In this document: positions 17,320-24,741 of the stretch, piece by piece
Numbering within the stretch: the stretch's first letter is position 1
Layout: every line of letters starts with the position of its first letter
Origin: Akkermansia muciniphila
GTDB lineage: Bacteria; Verrucomicrobiota; Verrucomicrobiia; Limisphaerales; F1-80-MAGS106
Direction: 5' to 3'
NCBI GenBank assembly: GCA_945865375.1
Contig: CAMBEJ010000044.1
Location: 1 to 35,414, forward strand
Length of the DNA stretch: 35,414 bases
The notes under the pieces: generated by a model
Databases searched by the model: none
The model's input: the letters and a program-made list of their open reading frames with translations, nothing else
Told to the model about the DNA's origin: nothing
Translations under genes and position numbers: made by a program

Positions 17320-18167
17320 GGGAGTTCTGCTTTCAGCACCTCGGCGCGCCCAGTCAGCCAGTTGACGCGCACCATCTCCCGATTGCCGCTGGGTGTTTCG
17401 ACCACATCAACCGAGGCGCGGATCGGTTTCCCGGCCGCGTCGCGCGGCACAAAAACGCTTCCCTCGCTGAGCATAAGAAACTCGTCGCGATCCAGGGCAA
17501 CGGTCCCTGCGGGTTGCAGGATCTGGCCATGGGAATTAAACGCGATTCCCGGGAGCAGGAAATCGGTGCGACTCTCGCCATTCGGGAAAGGGAGCCCTGA
17601 AAAATAAAAAAACGGGCGATTTGTCGCGGCGAGAGTCGACCACACACTCTTCGAAAGCGCTATGAACTTGTTGGTTGCCACAAGCATGCCGTCAGGCAAA
17701 GGCCGCCATTCAGTGAGATACCGTGGAGTCTCGCGTCCGGGCTGGTCCCCCACACTACGCTTTGCAATCAAGGCATAGGATGTCAACTGGCCCGAGAGCA
17801 GCCTGTTGATCTGCGTCCTTTCCTGATTGGAGTAAAGCTGGAGATTATCAATCGAGTTGAACAAGTTAGGAGGCAGGAAAACCATGTAGATAGTGGTCCT
17901 CTCACTGATCGCCCGCAACCGGGCGACAGCCAGATCATCCAGAATTTGGCGGCTTGCAGCGGCCGTCTTGTTGGCGCGGCCCAACCCTTTCAAGGAAGGG
18001 ATCGTGATGGAGGCGAGGATCCCAATGATGCCCACCACCACCAGCAACTCCAGCAGCGTGAACCCGGCGCGGAAAACTGCGGGCCGGATCGGATATTGGG
18101 TGGCGATTGTGGGTTGGGCTTTCACGAAAAGTTGTTTTCCAGGGATCGGCGCAGGCCGAGGTTCCAA
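17316..18167 (-). CDS. Verru_Chthon cassette protein D-like prepilin
   Basis: The prepilin signal AG-FTLLELLVVVGIIGILASI is followed by IPSLKGLGRANKTAAASRQILDDL and VARLRAISERTTIYMVFLP, a GspH-like arrangement that fits my memory of cassette protein D. The longest frame starts with TTG at 18167 and gives a 34-residue leader. A GTG at 18125 would give an ordinary 20-residue leader and is a reasonable alternative. The gene follows the GspG-like pseudopilin by 7 nt and overlaps gene B by 4 nt. The product should be an inner-membrane prepilin, cleaved after Gly and assembled into, or priming, a pseudopilus. Confidence 0.78.
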   Translation of the reverse strand: MEPRPAPIPGKQLFVKAQPTIATQYPIRPAVFRAGFTLLELLVVVGIIGILASITIPSLKGLGRANKTAAASRQILDDLAVARLRAISERTTIYMVFLPPNLFNSIDNLQLYSNQERTQINRLLSGQLTSYALIAKRSVGDQPGRETPRYLTEWRPLPDGMLVATNKFIALSKSVWSTLAATNRPFFYFSGLPFPNGESRTDFLLPGIAFNSHGQILQPAGTVALDRDEFLMLSEGSVFVPRDAAGKPIRASVDVVETPSGNREMVRVNWLTGRAEVLKAELP

Positions 18168-18174
18168 CGGATCA

Positions 18175-18999
18175 TTATTGCCAGCTCAGGATATTGTCCT
18201 TGTTCACGCCCTTGCCGGCGGGTGTGTTGTAGTCCGCTTGGCCATCAGGGCCCAGAGACCACACCATGAGCTCCGCCCGGGCCTCAAACACGTTTCCATT
18301 CCCGTTCCTCGCGAGTCCAGTGAACCCCTTGCGTCCGCTGCCGGTGGGGTCGTTTGAGACGGAGGCGGTTTTGTAAAACGCATCACGCGTCTGGCCATCA
18401 TAATTGAGGTCCATGGTGATCATATAAGGATTTCCCCAAGGGTCCCGGTAAACGCCGTCCTCACCAATCCCGCTGTTCTTGATGCCCTCCACATTTTTAA
18501 CGTTCAGAAAGTCAGTCTTGTTGGGGTTTAGTTGGTGATTCTTGTTCCAGAACGCCTGAGCTCCGCTTCTGAACACTTCTATATCTCTGAGAATCGAGAT
18601 CACCTCCGCGTTGCTGTTTTGATACCCTCTGCCGTTGTTGCTCGCGATGCTCACCAGATTCTGGCCTTTCTTGTTCTTCAGGACCGCGCTCGAGCCGGAG
18701 GCATCGACAAGGTGCATCGTGCCATATGTAAAATCAGGGCTTTCCTCGGAGGTGTTACCCCGGGCTTTTTGTGAGGCTGGAAACCGATTGTAGCTGGCCT
18801 TGTACTGGGTGATGGAGCCGACCAGGTCCGAAATCTCGGTCTTAGCCTTGGCGATTTGCGCTTTAGTTTTGGCTTTGGCGATGGCTGGGAGAAGCATGCT
18901 TGCCAGGATGCCTATGATGCTGATAACAACGAGCAGCTCGATAAGAGTGAAACCCCGTTGGCTCGGGAAACTATTGCGGGTGCCGTGGGTCTTCTTCAT
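18175..18999 (-). CDS. GspG-like type II secretion pseudopilin / prepilin
   Basis: The 274-residue protein opens with a 16-residue leader ending SQRG, then FTLIELLVVISIIGILASMLLPAIA, with Glu at +5. After the helix come SITQYKASYNRFP and, near residue 190, YRDPWGNPYMITMD. The DPWGNPY motif marks the GspG (major pseudopilin) fold. It is longer than typical GspG (about 140 residues), with an insertion between helix and motif. It follows the other GspG-like gene by 3 nt and precedes cassette D by 7 nt. It is likely the main structural subunit of the pseudopilus built by the nearby PilB and PilC proteins. Confidence 0.87.
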   Translation of the reverse strand: MKKTHGTRNSFPSQRGFTLIELLVVISIIGILASMLLPAIAKAKTKAQIAKAKTEISDLVGSITQYKASYNRFPASQKARGNTSEESPDFTYGTMHLVDASGSSAVLKNKKGQNLVSIASNNGRGYQNSNAEVISILRDIEVFRSGAQAFWNKNHQLNPNKTDFLNVKNVEGIKNSGIGEDGVYRDPWGNPYMITMDLNYDGQTRDAFYKTASVSNDPTGSGRKGFTGLARNGNGNVFEARAELMVWSLGPDGQADYNTPAGKGVNKDNILSWQ

Positions 19000-19002
19000 G
19001 CG

Positions 19003-19698
19003 TTAATCCTTCCAATTACCAATCACTTTGAGTTCCTTGCCAACCACGTACTCGGCCCACAGGTCGAACCCCTTCATGTTGTGTCGATTCGTGGAGGACG
19101 CGTCGTAGCGCCAAGGGTTCAGTTTGAGAAATTTGGCGGGCAGAGCTTTCAACGGCGGATCAAACCCTTTGTTGAGAGCCCATTCCACAGGCACCACCAG
19201 CACATCCACATCGGGCACGTCGCTGATCTGCCCGATCTGCTTCTCCCTCGGGCTCAAAAAGGACTTCACCTCCTTGGGGTCACGGCCCGAGTTAGCAAAC
19301 CCCCGCGTACGAAAATAAGCGCTCACGGTGTTGACGTCGATCTGCTCGGCCCCGTTCTTCGTCACGAAAGATTTATCGCGATTCGTCAGCGTTGTGCCCA
19401 CCAACTCGTAATAAAGAACGTTCGTGACGGAATTCACCGTCTTCTGGTTCGGGTCCCGATTGTCCGGAGGATAAAACCCGAGGGTCGCATGGTAATTATC
19501 GATGGCTGTCACCAATTGTGTCAACTCGGCACGAACCCGGCTTTCCTTCATCCGAGTGGAAGCCACCCGAGCGAGGCCGACGGTGAAACTCGCCAGGATT
19601 CCAATGACGCTGATGACCATCAGGAGCTCCACGAGGGTGAACGCGGTGCCGCGACCGGAAACGGACGGGGGCTGCGGAGATGGAGTCACAATCTTCAT
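19003..19698 (-). CDS. GspG-like pseudopilin / prepilin
   Basis: The prepilin signal is a leader ending GRGTA, then FTLVELLMVISVIGILASFTV, followed by a helix (STRMKESRVRAELTQLVTAI) and NYHATLGFYPPDNRDP, the GspG-type segment after the helix. The WG calcium-loop motif is less clear; WRYDASS near the end may stand in for it. The frame extends to 19749, which would overlap the antitoxin gene. The ATG at 19698 gives a normal leader of about 19 residues and a 28-nt gap, so I prefer it. I see no separate promoter in that gap. It is the first gene of the pilin and cassette train. Confidence 0.84.
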   Translation of the reverse strand: MKIVTPSPQPPSVSGRGTAFTLVELLMVISVIGILASFTVGLARVASTRMKESRVRAELTQLVTAIDNYHATLGFYPPDNRDPNQKTVNSVTNVLYYELVGTTLTNRDKSFVTKNGAEQIDVNTVSAYFRTRGFANSGRDPKEVKSFLSPREKQIGQISDVPDVDVLVVPVEWALNKGFDPPLKALPAKFLKLNPWRYDASSTNRHNMKGFDLWAEYVVGKELKVIGNWKD

Positions 19699-19726
19699 TT
19701 CGCTCAAATTGAGAGGATCACTTCTT

Positions 19727-20005
19727 TCAGGATCGTTCGCGCAGTTCATGTTCCATCCGTTCGCTCAACCACTGTTTCACCATGCTTTGGTAATTCAAAA
19801 ATCTCGAGCGGGCCAACCGCTTAATCCGTGCCAGCATCCTGGGATCCATGCGGATGGTCACCGTCACCGATTCGGACACCTCGGCACCCGCTGCCACGGC
19901 CCCTTCCATCAGACGGATATCGACCTGGGTGTCTGCCCAAAATGAAGCCTCCGACTCATCACTCCCGAAGAGCGGCACTTCTTCCCAGTCAGTTATGACA
20001 TTCAT
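19727..20005 (-). CDS. brnA: BrnA/CopG-type ribbon-helix-helix antitoxin
   Basis: The protein has about 92 residues. Its C-terminal half (VTIRMDPRMLARIKRLA followed by NYQSMVKQWLSERM) is a ribbon-helix-helix DNA-binding domain of the CopG type, in the form that accompanies BrnT toxins. The acidic N-terminal half would wrap the toxin, which is my inference. The frame runs to 20026, but the ATG at 20003-20005 gives the natural start. It follows the toxin gene by 56 nt, in the toxin-first order usual for brnTA. It should repress the common promoter at 20382-20429. It ends 28 nt before the pseudopilin genes. Confidence 0.75.
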   Translation of the reverse strand: MNVITDWEEVPLFGSDESEASFWADTQVDIRLMEGAVAAGAEVSESVTVTIRMDPRMLARIKRLARSRFLNYQSMVKQWLSERMEHELRERS

Positions 20006-20061
20006 GCAACACCTGCCCGATCCCAACCGCTCGCCCGCCGCGCTCCAACCTCAGAGCCCTA

Positions 20062-20349
20062 TCAGTGGGCGAGGGTCTGGTTCAACCGACGCTGATAAAA
20101 ATACTGTTCTTCCGGCGTGAACGATCGCGCGGCGATGACTCGAACTGATTTGCCGTTGGTGCGATACACGCTGAACACACCCAAACCACCCGAAGACCGG
20201 CCCAGATTAAAAAACCGAGCCTGGACTGAAAACCGCGGACTGTCAGGCAGCAAACGGATCGCAAACGGGTCCTCAAACGACTCCTCAACTGCCTGTGGCG
20301 TCAAAGAACGATCCCATTCAAACGTTATATGGCTCCAGTCAAACTCCAT
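20062..20349 (-). CDS. brnT: BrnT-family (DUF497) toxin, divergent
   Basis: The protein has 95 residues. BrnT hallmarks are ITFEWDRSLTP at the start, SFEDPFAI in the middle, a core strand FFNLGRSSGGLGVFSVYR, and the ending VRVIAARSFTPEEQYFYQRR. BrnT toxins are RelE-fold ribonucleases that block translation. The usual N-K-x-x-H segment after the first helix is missing, so activity is not assured. It is the first gene after a strong-looking promoter, lies directly downstream of the pilC terminator on the same strand, and is followed by its antitoxin. A type II toxin-antitoxin assignment rests on the pair, not on either gene alone. Confidence 0.72.
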   Translation of the reverse strand: MEFDWSHITFEWDRSLTPQAVEESFEDPFAIRLLPDSPRFSVQARFFNLGRSSGGLGVFSVYRTNGKSVRVIAARSFTPEEQYFYQRRLNQTLAH

Positions 20350-20381
20350 CGGAAGCTTAGTGATATCTCTTCATTTTGCCA

Positions 20382-20429
20382 TACATTGTATTTACATTGT
20401 ATTTACGTATAGGATCAAACATCTGTCAA
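20382..20429 (-). promoter_or_regulatory. brnTA promoter with tandem palindromic operator
   Basis: On the minus strand TTGACA (20424-20429) is a perfect -35 box, and TAAATA (20400-20405) follows with an 18-bp spacer as -10. Overlapping the -10 and the start region are TACATTGTA at 20382-20390 and again at 20393-20401, plus a partial copy TACGTATAG at 20404. These three units have a period of exactly 11 bp, one helical turn. TACA-N-TGTA is a palindrome of the type bound by ribbon-helix-helix dimers, so autoregulation by the antitoxin is likely. Confidence 0.7.
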
Positions 20430-20430
20430 C

Positions 20431-20469
20431 TCGAAAAGAAAAAGGCCACCGAGTTTCGCCTCGGTGGCC
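20431..20469 (-). terminator. Intrinsic terminator after pilC
   Basis: On the minus strand GGCCACCGAG and CTCGGTGGCC form a perfect 10-bp stem (20444-20453 with 20460-20469) with a 6-nt loop. A T-rich tract TTTTTCTTTTCGA (20431-20443) follows. It lies 34 nt after the pilC stop and directly upstream of the brnTA promoter, so it ends the pilB-pilT-pilB-pilC transcript. Confidence 0.9.
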
Positions 20470-20503
20470 GTCGCGTTGTCTCGCTAAGAATCTTTCCCGA
20501 GGG

Positions 20504-21808
20504 TCAGTCATCGCCCTTCTTGCCGTCACCTGATCCGCCCAAGTTGTCAATCAAGGTGATCAACGGAAGGAACAAGGCGATCACAATGCTTCCCACAACC
20601 ACCGCCAAGAAAACAATCATGATCGGCTCCAGCAACGAGGTCATTGCGGACACGGCGTTGTCCACTTCTTCGTCGAAATTATCGGCAATTCGCATTAACA
20701 TTTCGGGCAGGGCACCGGTCTGCTCTCCGACATCGACCATGCTGATGACCATGGGTGGGAAAACGCCTGAGGCCTCCAAAGGTGCCGTGATGGTCTCACC
20801 TTCCTTGACGCTCTCATGCACAGCGGCGACCGCGTTCCCGACGATCACATTTCCAGCGGTTTCCTTCACAATCGTGAGCGCCTGCAAGATGGGAACTCCG
20901 GAGCTGACGAGGGTGCCTAGCGTTCGTGTGAAGCGCGAGATAGCGACTTTGCTAATGACCGGGCCGACCAGCGGGAAAATCAGCTTGGACTTGTCAAAAA
21001 CACGGCGTCCAAACTTGGTTTTTATGAAGAATTTGAAAAGGATGACGACGCCGGCGACAATGCCTGCGGTCAGGAGGAAGTTTTTGGCGATGACATCGCT
21101 GATGCTCAGCACAAAGTTCGTGAATGCCGGCAGAGGAGCCCCCTCCAACATGTCCTGGAATATCAGCTTGAACTTGGGCACCACAACCACCATGAGCAAA
21201 ACGAGAATACCGCCGGCCACCGTCATGACCGCAGCCGGGTAGAACATCGCGGCGATGACCTTGCCCTTGATTTTTTGGGCCTTTTCCATGAACTCAGACA
21301 ACCGGTTCAAGACCACTTCCAAAACGCCACCCAGTTCCCCGGCTTTGACCATGTTCACGTAGAGCCGGTTGAACACTTTGGGGTGCTGGGCGAGGGCCTC
21401 AGAGAAGGTGCTACCCCCTTCGATCGACATCGCCAGATCGCCCAAAATCCTCTTGAGCACAGGACTTCTTTCCTGTTTCTGGAGCACACGAAGGCCGCGC
21501 AAGAGAGGGAGTCCCGCGTCCACAAGCGTCGCGAGCTGCCGGGTGAATGAGGTCAGAACCTTGACTTTGACCTTGCCGCCAAAGCCTGGGATGGTGAACC
21601 CTTTGGATGCCTTTTTCGGGCCGGATCCACCTTTTGCACCTCCCTGCCCCTTGGACCCGCTTTTTTCCGCGACCGCAGCCGTCACTTTGGTGGGATGAAA
21701 CCCCATCTCCTTGATGCGCCCGAGAGCTTCCATCTGGTTCGCGACATCGATCGAGCCCCGGGTTTCCTTGCCACGGGCATCCAGCGCAACATAGTTGAAG
21801 GTGGGCAT
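20504..21808 (-). CDS. pilC: PilC/GspF inner-membrane platform protein
   Basis: The 434-residue protein has the two-fold T2SSF architecture. The N-terminal cytoplasmic segment starts MPTFNYVALDARGK. T2SSF repeat 1 begins FTRQLATLVDAGLPLLRGL (about residues 88-106), with a first membrane span at 184-210. A second span lies at 243-262. Repeat 2 begins FTRTLGTLVSSGVPILQAL and ends in a third span near 400-423. A Gly/Lys-rich linker of about 25 residues (48-72) sits after the N-terminal segment. In type IV pilus and type II secretion systems this protein links the PilB ATPase to pilin insertion. It is the last gene of the assembly operon, 17 nt after pilB and followed by an intrinsic terminator. 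Confidence 0.93.
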   Translation of the reverse strand: MPTFNYVALDARGKETRGSIDVANQMEALGRIKEMGFHPTKVTAAVAEKSGSKGQGGAKGGSGPKKASKGFTIPGFGGKVKVKVLTSFTRQLATLVDAGLPLLRGLRVLQKQERSPVLKRILGDLAMSIEGGSTFSEALAQHPKVFNRLYVNMVKAGELGGVLEVVLNRLSEFMEKAQKIKGKVIAAMFYPAAVMTVAGGILVLLMVVVVPKFKLIFQDMLEGAPLPAFTNFVLSISDVIAKNFLLTAGIVAGVVILFKFFIKTKFGRRVFDKSKLIFPLVGPVISKVAISRFTRTLGTLVSSGVPILQALTIVKETAGNVIVGNAVAAVHESVKEGETITAPLEASGVFPPMVISMVDVGEQTGALPEMLMRIADNFDEEVDNAVSAMTSLLEPIMIVFLAVVVGSIVIALFLPLITLIDNLGGSGDGKKGDD

Positions 21809-21825
21809 AAGATCAGAGGCCTCGG

Positions 21826-23538
21826 TTAGGTGTACTTCAGGATTTCTTCGACGGTTGTATCACCCTCAAAAATATTTCGCAAGCCGTCTTCGCGCAAGGT
21901 GACCATCCCGAGTTCAACCGCCTTTTGTCGCACCACCACAGTGGGGGCGCGATCGTTGATGAGAGTTCGCAACGGTTCAGAAATCACGAGCAACTCGTAG
22001 ATGCCTTTTCGCCCTTTGTAGCCTGTATCGTTGCAGGCCGAGCAACCGCGTCCGTAATAAAACATCTTATCGCCAAGATCGTGTGGCGAGAGGTTCATCA
22101 TTCGCAACTGGGCCTCGGTGGGCTCGAACGAGGACTTGCATTTTTTGCACACCATCCTCACGAGACGCTGGGCCAGCACGGCGAGGAGCGTCGATGAAAT
22201 CAAGAAGGGCTCAACGCCCATGTCCACCAAGCGGGTGACGGCGCCGGGGGCATCGTTCGTGTGGAGTGTGCTCAGCACAAGGTGGCCCGTGAGCGAGGCT
22301 TGGATGGCGATCTGGGCCGTTTCCAAATCACGGATCTCCCCCAGCATGATGACGTCGGGATCCTGGCGGAGAAACGATCTCAGCGCTTTGTGGAAGGTCA
22401 TCCCGACGGAGTCGTTAACCGCTACTTGCATGATCCCTTCGAGGTCAAACTCAACCGGATCCTCCGCTGTCAGAAGCTTGGAGTCGATCGTATTGATCCG
22501 TCTCATGCATGAATACAGCGTCGTGGTCTTGCCGCAGCCGGTGGGGCCCGTGACCAGACAAATTCCATTGGGCTGCTGGATCGCCTCCACGATGAAGTCA
22601 TAAATATTCTTAGGGAAACCCAAGGTTTCCAAATCCAGACTCACGGCGCTGCGGTCCAGCACGCGCAACACCACCGATTCACCAAACTGGGTCGGCAGCG
22701 TGGACACGCGCAAATCGATCTGCTTCCCGCCGATGTTCATCGAGATGCGCCCGTCCTGGGGAAGACGGCGCTCCGAGATGTTCAAATTCGCCATGATTTT
22801 GATGCGCGAAGTCACCGGCATCGCCAGATGCTTTGGAGGCGGACTCATCTCGTAGAGCGCCCCGTCCACGCGGTAGCGGATTTTGAATTCATCTTCGAAA
22901 GGCTCGAAATGAATGTCGCTCGCGCGATCCTGGACCGCCTGATACAAGACCAGGTTGACAAACTTGATCACGGGGGTCGCATCGGCCATTTCTTTCAGGT
23001 CCACCACGATTCCCGTGGGCCCCCGAACGGCGGCCGCCTCAATCCCGAGCTCCTTGTCGATCCCGAGCTCTTTCAGAACATCTTCGAATGAGGTGTCGGT
23101 CTTTTGAGGATACAGCTTTCCGATCAGCTTTTCGATCTGCGCCGGGTCCGCGACCACAACCTGAACTTCCTTCTTCACCAGGAAACCGAGCTCGTCCACC
23201 ACGCTCGGGTTGAGCGGATCCGCCAGAGCCACCCTTAATGTCGTTCCATAATCCGCAACCGGCAGGCACTGATACATTCGGGCGGTGGTCGCGGGGATCA
23301 ACTCTAGCATCTCGGGCGTGATCTCGCTTTCCTGAACCTGCACGACCTCCGTCCCCAAATATTCGGCGATGATCTGGAGCTGGGAATCGGTGTCCAAGAT
23401 CCCAAAATCGTTGAGGATCTGGCCGATTGGCTTCCCGCTACGGTTGTTCTCCTGGAGAGCCTCATCTATCTGGAGGTCATCGATCAACCCGCGATCTTTA
23501 ATCAGATTCAGCAGGGGGTTTGATATGGTTTCAGCCAT
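21826..23538 (-). CDS. pilB: PilB/GspE-type assembly ATPase (second copy)
   Basis: The 570-residue protein has an N-terminal MshEN/T2SSE-N domain (about 1-145), then the ATPase core. This core shows Walker A GPTGCGKT at 331-338, an Asp box LTAEDPVEF near 357-364, Walker [10 protein letters not shown] at 396-404 and a His box [12 protein letters not shown] zinc site is formed by CKKC and GCSAC near 460-500. In type IV pilus and type II secretion systems this ATPase drives filament extension from the cytoplasmic face of the inner membrane. It sits between pilT (23-nt gap) and pilC (17-nt gap). It is a diverged paralogue of the gene at 24742-26451. Confidence 0.93.
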   Translation of the reverse strand: MAETISNPLLNLIKDRGLIDDLQIDEALQENNRSGKPIGQILNDFGILDTDSQLQIIAEYLGTEVVQVQESEITPEMLELIPATTARMYQCLPVADYGTTLRVALADPLNPSVVDELGFLVKKEVQVVVADPAQIEKLIGKLYPQKTDTSFEDVLKELGIDKELGIEAAAVRGPTGIVVDLKEMADATPVIKFVNLVLYQAVQDRASDIHFEPFEDEFKIRYRVDGALYEMSPPPKHLAMPVTSRIKIMANLNISERRLPQDGRISMNIGGKQIDLRVSTLPTQFGESVVLRVLDRSAVSLDLETLGFPKNIYDFIVEAIQQPNGICLVTGPTGCGKTTTLYSCMRRINTIDSKLLTAEDPVEFDLEGIMQVAVNDSVGMTFHKALRSFLRQDPDVIMLGEIRDLETAQIAIQASLTGHLVLSTLHTNDAPGAVTRLVDMGVEPFLISSTLLAVLAQRLVRMVCKKCKSSFEPTEAQLRMMNLSPHDLGDKMFYYGRGCSACNDTGYKGRKGIYELLVISEPLRTLINDRAPTVVVRQKAVELGMVTLREDGLRNIFEGDTTVEEILKYT

Positions 23539-23561
23539 AATGAAATCCGATGGGAAACAAA

Positions 23562-24662
23562 TTAAGCCGCCTTATTGCCCTGCTGACGCTGGGTCTCGAT
23601 CTCCTGCAGCTTCTGCAAAATCGTGGTGGGATCCTGCGCCTTGGTGATGACTTCTTCCTGAGCGATCAAACCTTGCATATATTTGTCAATCAGGAACCCA
23701 TCCAGGGTCACCATGCCCCATTTGGCCCCCGTTTGAATGTCCGAATTGATACGGAATGTTTTGTTATCGCGGATCAACGCGCTGACCGAAGGCGTGTTGA
23801 TCATGATCTCAAATACCGCCACGCGACCCGGTTTGTCGTGTCGAGGGATCAGCAATTGTGAAATCACAGCCTGAAGAACGGTCGAAAGCTGTATCCGGAT
23901 CATTTCCTGCTGGTTTGTTGGAAACGCGTTCGTGATACGATCGATCGTCTTGGCAGCCCCGGTCGTGTGCAAGGTCCCGAAGACCAAATGACCCGTCTCG
24001 GCGGCGGTGATAGCCGCCTCCATGGTTTCAAGATCGCGCAACTCGCCCACCAGAATGATGTCGGGGTCCTGACGCAGAGCCCGTCGCACGGCCTCGGGAA
24101 AGTTGGGAACGTCCACATTCACCTCGCGCTGGGTCACCAACGCTTTCTTGTGTTTGTGATAATATTCGATGGGATCTTCGATCGTGATGATGTGAGCGTC
24201 ATCGCGCACTTCATTGATCACGTTGATCATCGAGGCCAGGGTCGTAGTTTTTCCTGAGCCGGTGGGGCCCGTCACCAAAACCAACCCTCTCGGCTTGTAA
24301 AGCAGTTCGCGAACCGAAGGAGGCAGTCCAATTTGATCCAGGCTCAGCAGCTTGTTCGGGATCTGGCGCAAAACCAGGCCGAAATTGCCTCTTTCCTTGA
24401 ACACGCTAACACGGAACCGTGCGAGCTCACCGAAGGCGAAACCGAAGTCCGCCCCGCCCCGTTCGCGGACGTGTTGGATATGCTCTTCGGAGGTGATGCT
24501 GCGCATCAATTCCTCAGTATCTTCCGGCTTCAGATGAGGGCCCTCCACCCGGTGGAGAATCCCGTGCAACCGGATGACTGGGGCTGTGCCGACGCGCAAA
24601 TGCAAATCCGCCGCGCCCTCAGACACAACCAACTGAAGGAGATCTGACATCGAATACGACAT
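23562..24662 (-). CDS. pilT: PilT retraction ATPase
   Basis: The 366-residue protein is the usual length for PilT and lacks the N-terminal domain and zinc motif of PilB. Motifs are the N-terminal [10 protein letters not shown], Walker A GPTGSGKT at 132-139, Asp box TIEDPIEY, Walker [11 protein letters not shown] at 201-210 and His box [12 protein letters not shown], followed by IDRITNAFP. The end [14 protein letters not shown] fits PilT. It hexamerises at the inner membrane and depolymerises pili. Its presence argues that the system makes retractable type IV pili and not only a type II secretion pseudopilus. It is flanked by the two PilB paralogues. Confidence 0.94.
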   Translation of the reverse strand: MSYSMSDLLQLVVSEGAADLHLRVGTAPVIRLHGILHRVEGPHLKPEDTEELMRSITSEEHIQHVRERGGADFGFAFGELARFRVSVFKERGNFGLVLRQIPNKLLSLDQIGLPPSVRELLYKPRGLVLVTGPTGSGKTTTLASMINVINEVRDDAHIITIEDPIEYYHKHKKALVTQREVNVDVPNFPEAVRRALRQDPDIILVGELRDLETMEAAITAAETGHLVFGTLHTTGAAKTIDRITNAFPTNQQEMIRIQLSTVLQAVISQLLIPRHDKPGRVAVFEIMINTPSVSALIRDNKTFRINSDIQTGAKWGMVTLDGFLIDKYMQGLIAQEEVITKAQDPTTILQKLQEIETQRQQGNKAA

Positions 24663-24741
24663 AACTCGTGACTAGCTCAAAAACTTTGGCGTTGTTGTTT
24701 GTTCGCGGGTGGATGGTTGGGATGATTAGGGCAAAATTCGT

